Origin: CBDBND01 sp965262665
GTDB lineage: Bacteria > Pseudomonadota > Alphaproteobacteria > Rhodospirillales > Rhodospirillaceae
DNA length: 64,000 bases
NCBI GenBank assembly: GCA_965262665.1
Contig: CBDHFR010000004.1
Coordinates: forward strand, 248,001-312,000
Reading direction: 5' to 3'
In this document: one piece after another, positions 63,470 to 64,000 of the stretch
Layout of the letters: every line of letters starts with the position of its first letter
Position numbering within the stretch: position 1 is the first letter of the stretch
Program-made: the position numbers and the translations under genes
The notes under the pieces: model-generated
Told to the model about the DNA's origin: nothing
Seen by the model: only the letters and a program-made list of their open reading frames with translations
Database searches by the model: none

Positions 63470-64000
63470 ATGAGTTCAGGACACGCACAAATCCATGCCG
63501 TCGCGACGGCGTACCCGCCCTATGTCATGCGGCAGGAGGAGGTGGAAACTCAGGCCGCGCGTGTTTTTGGGCACAAGCCCGCGTATTTCCGGCGTATGGC
63601 TGCCGCCTATGGCAACGCTGGTGTCCAATCCCGACATTCCTGTGTGCCCCTCGATTGGTACCTACAACCCCATGACTGGCCTGAACGAATGCAATTGTTT
63701 GAGGACAACGCGATTCCTTTGCTCACAGAAGCGGCGGGCCACTGTTTGGCAGCAGCCGATGTGCTGGCCAAAGACATTGGGGCTACAGTCATTGTTTCAA
63801 GTACTGGAGTCGTGACTCCCAGTCTAGATTCCCTTTTGCAAAAGCCACTTGGACTGAGTCCAACTGTTCAAAGGTTGCCCGTCTTTGGTCTTGGTTGCGC
63901 AGGGGGTGTCATTGGATTGTCCCGCGCGGCGGCGCTGGCGGTCGCTCATCCGGGAGACTGGGTGTTGTTCCTCTGTGTCGAGCTCTGCGGGTTAACCTTT
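63470..64000 (+). CDS. Type III polyketide synthase (chalcone-synthase-like), cut by the window end
   Basis: The first 177 residues of a type III polyketide synthase. It opens MSSGHAQIHAVATAYPPYVM. The catalytic Cys lies in VFGLGCAGGVIGLSRAAALA near residue 145, with typical family spacing, and VVSSTGVVTPSLDSLL precedes it. Such enzymes extend an acyl-CoA with malonyl-CoA to make pyrones, resorcinols or phloroglucinols. Without the IS256 element it would lie about 80 bases after hydrolase paralog 3, so the hydrolases and this synthase may act in one pathway (inference). The His and Asn of the triad lie beyond the window. Confidence 0.88.
   Translation, partial: MSSGHAQIHAVATAYPPYVMRQEEVETQAARVFGHKPAYFRRMAAAYGNAGVQSRHSCVPLDWYLQPHDWPERMQLFEDNAIPLLTEAAGHCLAAADVLAKDIGATVIVSSTGVVTPSLDSLLQKPLGLSPTVQRLPVFGLGCAGGVIGLSRAAALAVAHPGDWVLFLCVELCGLTF

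Overview
The window reads as a stretch of alphaproteobacterial chromosome, most likely Rhodospirillales-like. The evidence is the Usg protein, the DUF4175/TIGR02302 - lysA - small lipoprotein - argH block, a DUF3426 protein beside it, and a PduO-type cobalamin adenosyltransferase next to etfB-etfA and a 3-hydroxyacyl-CoA dehydrogenase. No rRNA, tRNA or CRISPR array was recognised.

Layout. (1) 1-16.5 kb is a graveyard of mobile-element debris (IS30, IS110, IS21, IS6-like, IS3-like, IS5). Embedded in it are a periplasmic methyltransferase, a cut GNAT gene, a broken GHKL ATPase, a large Rad50-like zinc-hook ATPase that runs into an S24/LexA-like Ser-Lys domain, groESL with a CIRCE element (groL frameshifted near its 3' end), usg, and fragments of a McrA-type restriction enzyme. 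(2) 16.5-33.2 kb is orderly core genome: DUF3426, DUF4175, lysA, LptM-like lipoprotein, argH, PAP2 phosphatase, GT39 transferase, hbd-etfAB, pduO-type adenosyltransferase, lptG, a second GT39 and PAP2, and the start of a tandem set of alpha/beta hydrolases. (3) About 33.4-60.7 kb is an accessory region that interrupts the second hydrolase gene. It holds an IS110 remnant, a large secreted metalloprotease, a Bax-inhibitor-1 protein, a defence-type SIR2 protein split by an IS5 copy, a fragment of a type ISP restriction enzyme, conjugation remnants (MobF relaxase), a complete type I restriction-modification operon (hsdR-hsdS-hsdM), an IS6-like element and a related MITE, a bicupin, an SRAP/YedK protein with a small zinc-ribbon partner, an HNH nuclease cut by an IS3 element, and an origin-like repeat cluster. 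(4) 60.7-64 kb resumes the interrupted hydrolase set, then has an IS256 element with a clear 9-bp target duplication, and ends inside a type III polyketide synthase.

How it fits together. After mentally removing the insertions, three alpha/beta hydrolases and a type III polyketide synthase form one compact run of genes. In the two hydrolases whose nucleophile elbow survives, His replaces the usual Ser. The accessory region looks like a decaying defence island. The most unusual system is the 3.5-7.5 kb locus: a small 101-residue protein and a Rad50-like ATPase whose C-terminus continues into a LexA-like protease fold. Several conserved genes carry one-base indels (two of them in the ATPase, one in the DUF3426 gene, two in groL, one in IS5 copy 1, one in the IS6 transposase). 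Some lie in homopolymers, so some of these breaks may be sequencing errors.
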